Positions 58,771 to 64,000 of a stretch of 64,000 nucleotides of DNA are shown here, one piece after another; the first letter of the stretch is position 1, and the number at the start of each line of letters is the position of its first letter. Origin of the DNA: Formosa sp. Hel1_33_131. GTDB taxonomy: Bacteria; Bacteroidota; Bacteroidia; Flavobacteriales; Flavobacteriaceae. The translations under genes and the position numbers were made by a program. Location: assembly GCA_949499105.1 (NCBI GenBank), contig CATEFX010000010.1, forward strand, positions 1-64,000, read 5' to 3'. The notes under the pieces were generated by a model, which saw only the letters and a list, made by a program, of their open reading frames with translations, did not search any database and had not been told where the DNA came from.

Positions 58771-61175
58771 GATGGTTTTTTGGAATTTAGAATCGCGAGA
58801 ACCAGCATCAAAACCATTACTAAAACAGTACTGATCAAAGCAATCGTGGATCCTGTTTTTACAACCGTTGGGTCAAATTTAAATACAACCGTATGTGAGC
58901 CCTTTGGAATTTCCATGCCGCGAAGCACATAATTAACGTTGTAATAATCAACTGGAGTTCCATCGAGAGTGGCAGACCAACCATTTTTATAATAGACTTC
59001 CGAAAATACCCCAAACCCATCTTCGGTGCTCTTTGTTTCATAAACCAAATGATTGAGTTTGTAATCTACTAACTTAATCGAGGCCGTAGAATCCTTCGTA
59101 TAGTGTCTCGAACTAAGTTCCGAAGTATTTGCAATCGCTGTGGTATTGGTCTTAATTTTATTTAAAGCTAAAATTTCTTCATCAGCAGAATCAAAGGTTT
59201 CAATCGTATCTACAAACCAAGCATTTCCATTGGTTTTTTCGTTTTCAAAATAACGAACCTCCCCTTCTTTGTCTTGGTAGATAATGTATTTTGTATTTAA
59301 CATATTTAGAACTTCAAAATTGTTTTTATCAATATGAAATTCTTGCAATTCTTGGAATCGTCTCAATTTTGCCGCATGGTACCCCCCTATTGAATTATGA
59401 AAATAAGAAGCTTTAGTCGAATTGTCGGACCTATCAAAAACTCTAAAATTCGTGGTATCTTTTAATAATTCTTTATTAATAGAGCTTGCCTGGTAAGGAC
59501 GGTCGACTTTAATGGCCGCTACAAAATCATCCGAATTCACATAGCGACGGTCGACGCCAACTAAATCAAAAACAAGCACAAGACTTAAAATAAGTATCGT
59601 GGTGTTTTGAGTTATTTTTTGTTTAATATAAGCAAAAATTAGAGTTGCAGCGGCTAAGACATATAGCAAGGTTCGCAAGGAATCAGCGCTAAAAATCGCA
59701 CTTCGATCTGCGCGAATCGAGTCTACAAATGAAGCACCATAATACTGTTGAAACTGGCCGTCACTGCTTCCAACAAAATCAAACAAACTGTTTTTAAAAA
59801 CTAAAAATAAGACCGTCAATCCACCTACAATTCCGAAAGCCTTTTTTAAAGCGTTGTGCTTTGCTTCTAAGCTTATGTCCTTATGAAATAATTGAGTTAA
59901 TCCTAAGGTCGCTAAAAGCGGAATGCACAGTTCTAAAATGACTTGAATAGAGCTTACCGCTCTAAATTTATTATAAAGAGGAATATGATCAATGAAAAAA
60001 TTAGTTAAAAATGACAGGTTTTTCCCATAAGACAATAATAGGGATGTTAAAACACCTGCAATTAGCCACCATTTGAAACGTCCGTTATATAAAAACAAAG
60101 CGAATACAAAAAGAAAAATCACCACTGCTCCAACATACGCGGGTGCTTCTACAATAGGTTGGTCGCCCCAGTACATTGGTGCCTGTTCCGATTCTTGAAG
60201 TGCTTGTAGCGGCGTCGCTCCCAAAGCTCTGAAAGCTTTGTAGGTCTCCGAATATTTTCCGAGATTTTCTCTATTACCGCCTCCCATAAATCTTGGGATG
60301 AACAAATTAAAACTTTCTAAGAGTCCATAACTAAATTGCGTAATATACGCCTTGTCCAAGCCAGTCGTTTGTTCTTTTACACTGCCATCAGAATTGATCG
60401 TTAATTCACTTTGACCACGTGTGCTTTCTTTGGTATATTCACTGGTTGCCAATAAATTGGTGGCATTCATTCCAAATGCCAGAATCGCAGCAACGACCAA
60501 AACCGCCGAAGCTTTAAAAAAAGCTTTCAGTTCGTTTGATTTATAGGCTTGCACAAAATATGAAATAGCTAGTATTAAAATTAAAAACCCGAGGTAATAC
60601 GTCATTTGAGGATGGTTGGTGACCAATTCCAATCCCGAAGCAACCGCCGTGATTATAAATCCTGAAAAATACCGTTTTTGGTAGGTTAAAATAATCCCTG
60701 ACAGTACCAATGGCATATAGGCAATTGCATGCGCTTTAGAATTGTGTCCCACCCCTAATATTATAATTAGATAGGTAGAAAAACCAAAGGCTAAGGCCCC
60801 GAATACAGCGACTTTATAATCTACTTTTAAGACCAACAACAAAATGTAAAATCCTAATAAATATAAAAAGAGATAATCAGCAGGTCTGGGTAAAAACCGA
60901 AGTGCTAAGTCCAGTTTTTTGATGTAATTATGAGGGTATTTAGCACCCAGTTGATAGGTTGGCATACCACCATAAGCACTGTTAGTCCAATACGATTCGG
61001 CATTATAAACGTCTCGAAAATCGTTCTGTTGTTTGGCCATGCCAGTATACTGTACAATGTCACTTTGATAAATTTTTTGCCCTTTTAATACTGGATTGAA
61101 ATACAGTACAGCAACCAAAGCAAAGCCTAAAATTACGAATAGATGTGTACCAAATTGTTTTAAGCTAAAATTCAT
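58767..61175 (-). CDS. YfhO family membrane protein
   Basis: About 800 aa polytopic protein: PVLKGQKIYQSDIVQYTGMAKQQNDFRD; NAWFVDTIETF; C-terminal GFGVFSEVYYKNGWSATLDGTPVDYYNVNYVLRGMEIPKGSHTVVFKFDP. Confidence 0.85.
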   Translation of the reverse strand: MNFSLKQFGTHLFVILGFALVAVLYFNPVLKGQKIYQSDIVQYTGMAKQQNDFRDVYNAESYWTNSAYGGMPTYQLGAKYPHNYIKKLDLALRFLPRPADYLFLYLLGFYILLLVLKVDYKVAVFGALAFGFSTYLIIILGVGHNSKAHAIAYMPLVLSGIILTYQKRYFSGFIITAVASGLELVTNHPQMTYYLGFLILILAISYFVQAYKSNELKAFFKASAVLVVAAILAFGMNATNLLATSEYTKESTRGQSELTINSDGSVKEQTTGLDKAYITQFSYGLLESFNLFIPRFMGGGNRENLGKYSETYKAFRALGATPLQALQESEQAPMYWGDQPIVEAPAYVGAVVIFLFVFALFLYNGRFKWWLIAGVLTSLLLSYGKNLSFLTNFFIDHIPLYNKFRAVSSIQVILELCIPLLATLGLTQLFHKDISLEAKHNALKKAFGIVGGLTVLFLVFKNSLFDFVGSSDGQFQQYYGASFVDSIRADRSAIFSADSLRTLLYVLAAATLIFAYIKQKITQNTTILILSLVLVFDLVGVDRRYVNSDDFVAAIKVDRPYQASSINKELLKDTTNFRVFDRSDNSTKASYFHNSIGGYHAAKLRRFQELQEFHIDKNNFEVLNMLNTKYIIYQDKEGEVRYFENEKTNGNAWFVDTIETFDSADEEILALNKIKTNTTAIANTSELSSRHYTKDSTASIKLVDYKLNHLVYETKSTEDGFGVFSEVYYKNGWSATLDGTPVDYYNVNYVLRGMEIPKGSHTVVFKFDPTVVKTGSTIALISTVLVMVLMLVLAILNSKKPS

Positions 61176-61186
61176 CGTTTGTCTAT

Positions 61187-61453
61187 TTATTCAACGTCTT
61201 CATAATCCACATATTCACCTACATCATTATTAGATGTTTTGGAATTTGGCATTTTATCAATACTAATCTCACCTTCTTTTTGAGTTGGTGGCTTTGGAGC
61301 GGATTGATTTCTAAAATGAGCCTCCGCTTTTTTGGCGATCGATTTAACAATAAAGGGCGCAAGCAGACGCATCACATATTTAAAAATGGTATAGACTAAA
61401 ATAAAAATTAGAACCGTTCTAAGGAATCCAATAATAGACGCAGTTTGTAACAT
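61187..61453 (-). CDS. DUF4834-like membrane-anchored protein
   Basis: FLRTVLIFILVYTIFKYVMRLLAPFIVKSIAKKAE; follows the usual YfhO neighbourhood. Confidence 0.65.
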   Translation of the reverse strand: MLQTASIIGFLRTVLIFILVYTIFKYVMRLLAPFIVKSIAKKAEAHFRNQSAPKPPTQKEGEISIDKMPNSKTSNNDVGEYVDYEDVE

Positions 61454-61615
61454 CGGTAGATTATTTTTTCAAAAATACAATTCTTATTTTTATTAGATAA
61501 ATTATTATATAAAATGATTCATACTTCAAGAAAAATAGTGAAAATCCATTAAGAATTTACTTCTAATTAATTATAAATATAAAAAAATTATGTAGGTTTG
61601 ATAAAACTGTTTTAA

Positions 61616-62584
61616 ATGAAATTTTATTCTTACCTGATTATTTTTACAGCTGCTTTTGGGTTCTATCCTAGTGCACATGCGCAATACACAGATGTTATAA
61701 ACTCGAATCGTCCAGGCGCCTCACAAAGTGCATTCTCTGTAGGGACTCAAGTGTTTCAGTTAGAAGTAGGGCCTTATATTGTTAATGAAAAAAGAGCCAT
61801 TTACCCGAAATATGAAATCTCTGGATATGGCGTTGATTTTGCGGCACATTATGGGTTTTGGAAAGAGGCTTTGGAATTTAATATCCAAGGAACTTTCCAA
61901 AGTGATGTTCAGTTGTACGATGCACTTGGAGGTGTTGAAAATAAGCGCGCAAATTTTAAGGCATTAAATGCGGGCGCAAAATATTTGGTGTATGATCCAA
62001 ATAAAAAAAACATAAACAATCAACCGAATCTTTACAGCTATCATGCCAACAGAAGTTTTCAGCTAAAAAATTTAATCCCAGCATTATCTGTTTCTGCAGG
62101 CGTAAATTTTGATTCCGCAGACAACCCATATACAGCTCCCGGAGTAGAAGGCCTAAGTTATCGCGGGGCTTTAATCACTCAAAATAATTTTTCGGGTGGA
62201 TGGGTTTTGGTGACGAATATCATCATGGATCGTATCACAAGCGCGCAACAAGAATTTCAATATATAGTAACCTTAACCCACTCCTTTAATCCAAAGTGGA
62301 TGGTTTTTGGTGAAACTCAAGGGATCAAAAGTGACTTCTATGCCGATAATTTATTTAGATTTGGAGGGGGCTATTTGTGGAATCAAAACATACAGTTTGA
62401 TACGGCTCTTACGCTCAACGTCAAAGACACACCTTCTATATTAAGTGTTAATTTTGGCGCTTCTTACAGACTAGATCGACACGTTGATAAAGAGAATGGA
62501 GATAATGACGCCTCTGCAAAAGACGCAGATGGTAGGAAATCTCGAAAAAAGAAAAAAAGAAAAAACAAAAAGCAGGATAACTAA
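61616..62584 (+). CDS. outer-membrane transporter-like protein
   Basis: Signal peptide; NSNRPGASQSAFSVGTQVFQLEVG pattern; lysine-rich tail KSRKKKKRKNKKQDN. Confidence 0.65.
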   Translation: MKFYSYLIIFTAAFGFYPSAHAQYTDVINSNRPGASQSAFSVGTQVFQLEVGPYIVNEKRAIYPKYEISGYGVDFAAHYGFWKEALEFNIQGTFQSDVQLYDALGGVENKRANFKALNAGAKYLVYDPNKKNINNQPNLYSYHANRSFQLKNLIPALSVSAGVNFDSADNPYTAPGVEGLSYRGALITQNNFSGGWVLVTNIIMDRITSAQQEFQYIVTLTHSFNPKWMVFGETQGIKSDFYADNLFRFGGGYLWNQNIQFDTALTLNVKDTPSILSVNFGASYRLDRHVDKENGDNDASAKDADGRKSRKKKKRKNKKQDN

Positions 62585-62605
62585 CGGTTTGACGATGTAT
62601 AGCTT

Positions 62606-63721
62606 ATGATTTTAATTAAAGAAGCCCTTTCAAAAAAGGAACTTAAAGAGTTTATAAAATTCCCTTTCTCACTCTATAAAAACTCAAAATACTGGGTACC
62701 TCCTATCATAAGTGAGGAGATGAAGGTATTTAACAAAGTGACGAATCCGGTACTGCAAAATGCAGATGCTCGACTCTTTCTAGCTTATAAAGATGATACC
62801 ATTGTAGGACGTGTTGCGGCTATCACTAATTGGTTAGAAATCAAAGATCAGGGGGTTCATAAAATGCGTTTTGGTTGGCTAGATATGATTGACGACCTCG
62901 AAGTTACCAAAGCCTTGTTACTAAAAGTTGAAGCTATTGGAAAAACTCATAAATTGGAGCATATGGAAGGCCCAATTGGGTTTTCTAATTTAGATAAAGT
63001 AGGCGTGCTCACTTACGGATATGATGAAATTGGAACGATGGTTACATGGTATAATCATCCCTATTATGTCGATCACTTGAAACAGTTAAATTTACGGGTT
63101 GAAAAAGAATTTGTAGAACATAAGCATCAGTTTAGTGATATTAAAATTGACAACTCCAACAAGTTAGAAAAAGTAGTTAGAGACCGTTATAATCTAAAAT
63201 CTTTAAGTTTCAATAAAACAAAAGATTTGATGCCGTACGCAGATAAAATGTTCGATTTATTTAACGATAGTTATGCTGCCTTATCGTCTTTTGTGAAAAT
63301 CACAGAGATTCAAAAAGATTTTTTAAAGAAAAAATTTCTAAGTTTTATCAATCCCGAATACATCAAGTTTGTAGTTGACGAGACGGATGAACTGATTGCT
63401 TTTGCGGTTGCAATGCCCTCTTTTTCAGAAGCATTACAAAAATCTAATGGTAAATTATTCCCGTTTGGAATTTTCCGTATTTTAAAAGCTAAGCAGTCAA
63501 AAAAGGTGAATTTTTACTTAATTGGCGTACATCCCGAATACCAAAAAAAGGGAGTCCACTCCATAATTTTTAGCGCGTTTCATAAAACCTTTGTAGAGAA
63601 AGGGATTACAGAATGCCGACGCACTCCAGAATTAGCGAACAATTCAGCCATTCAAAAACTGTGGGTAGATTTTAATCCTGTATTAATTAAAAAACGAAGT
63701 ACCTTTAGAAAAGAGTTATAA
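62606..63721 (+). CDS. GNAT-like acyltransferase
   Basis: ARLFLAYKDDTIVGRVAAITN; FYLIGVHPEYQKKGVHSIIFSAFHKTFVEKGI. Confidence 0.7.
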   Translation: MILIKEALSKKELKEFIKFPFSLYKNSKYWVPPIISEEMKVFNKVTNPVLQNADARLFLAYKDDTIVGRVAAITNWLEIKDQGVHKMRFGWLDMIDDLEVTKALLLKVEAIGKTHKLEHMEGPIGFSNLDKVGVLTYGYDEIGTMVTWYNHPYYVDHLKQLNLRVEKEFVEHKHQFSDIKIDNSNKLEKVVRDRYNLKSLSFNKTKDLMPYADKMFDLFNDSYAALSSFVKITEIQKDFLKKKFLSFINPEYIKFVVDETDELIAFAVAMPSFSEALQKSNGKLFPFGIFRILKAKQSKKVNFYLIGVHPEYQKKGVHSIIFSAFHKTFVEKGITECRRTPELANNSAIQKLWVDFNPVLIKKRSTFRKEL

Positions 63722-63725
63722 ACTA

Positions 63726-64000
63726 TTACTCACCCATTGCTGCAGCAACAGAAGCAGATAGACGCTTATAAATCCCTTTTTCTAAGCGCTCTCTAATTAC
63801 AGAAAAGGCCTTTAATGTTTCATCGACGTCCTCTAAAGTATGCATCGAGGTTGGAATTAACCTCAATAATATTAATCCTTTAGGAATCACTGGATACACC
63901 ACAATTGAACAAAAAATTCCGTAATTCTCACGAAGATCTTTGACCAAGGCCATGGCTTCGGGGATACTTCCTTTTAAATAAACAGGCGTAACACAACTTT
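63726..64000 (-). CDS. C-terminal part of class I/II (KBL/BioF-like) PLP-dependent aminotransferase, runs off the window
   Basis: Frame stays open to the edge: SCVTPVYLKGSIPEAMALVKDLRENYGIFCSIVVYPVIPKGLILLRLIPTSMHTLEDVDETLKAF. Confidence 0.8.
   Translation of the reverse strand, partial: SCVTPVYLKGSIPEAMALVKDLRENYGIFCSIVVYPVIPKGLILLRLIPTSMHTLEDVDETLKAFSVIRERLEKGIYKRLSASVAAAMGE

Noticed and set aside
1-64000. CRISPR arrays, tRNA or rRNA genes, restriction-modification or known phage-defence operons
   Set aside because: None recognised in the sequence or ORF translations.

Overview
The window looks like a chromosomal segment of a marine Flavobacteriaceae-type bacterium: AT-rich, with TonB receptor/carboxypeptidase-regulatory domains, T9SS sorting tails and TAnnTTTG-type promoter motifs. 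Most of it is ordinary core genome: zapA, an M23 peptidase, a cysteine desulfurase, gapN, rocD, rlmD, ettA, an acyl-CoA carboxylase beta subunit, a menaquinone cluster (menE-menC-menA-menB ... menD-menF-thioesterase), dnaK, panB and uvrA. A green-type proton-pumping proteorhodopsin gene sits divergently beside a blh-type retinal-forming dioxygenase gene (31.8-33.5 kb). The accessory part is about 39.3-52.6 kb. It holds: (1) an orphan, start-less polymorphic-toxin-like C-terminal cassette beside an XRE regulator; (2) an IS110 transposase whose 5' noncoding end folds into two stem-loops, where the first loop contains a 9-nt and a 10-nt segment matching the two flanks of the element, as the bridge-RNA model predicts; (3) a dispersed intergenic repeat family (CTGACTTAGCGGAAC ... 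GCTCAAAGTTGGGAAAC) that appears to have served as the IS110 docking site; (4) an orphan ORF bracketed by attC-like inverted repeats; (5) a DUF1566/C-lectin-like lipoprotein whose C-terminus looks like the variable region of a diversity-generating retroelement, followed by a small hairpin, with no reverse transcriptase or template in the window. No tRNA, rRNA or CRISPR array was recognised. All calls come from reading sequence and translations; no database search was run.
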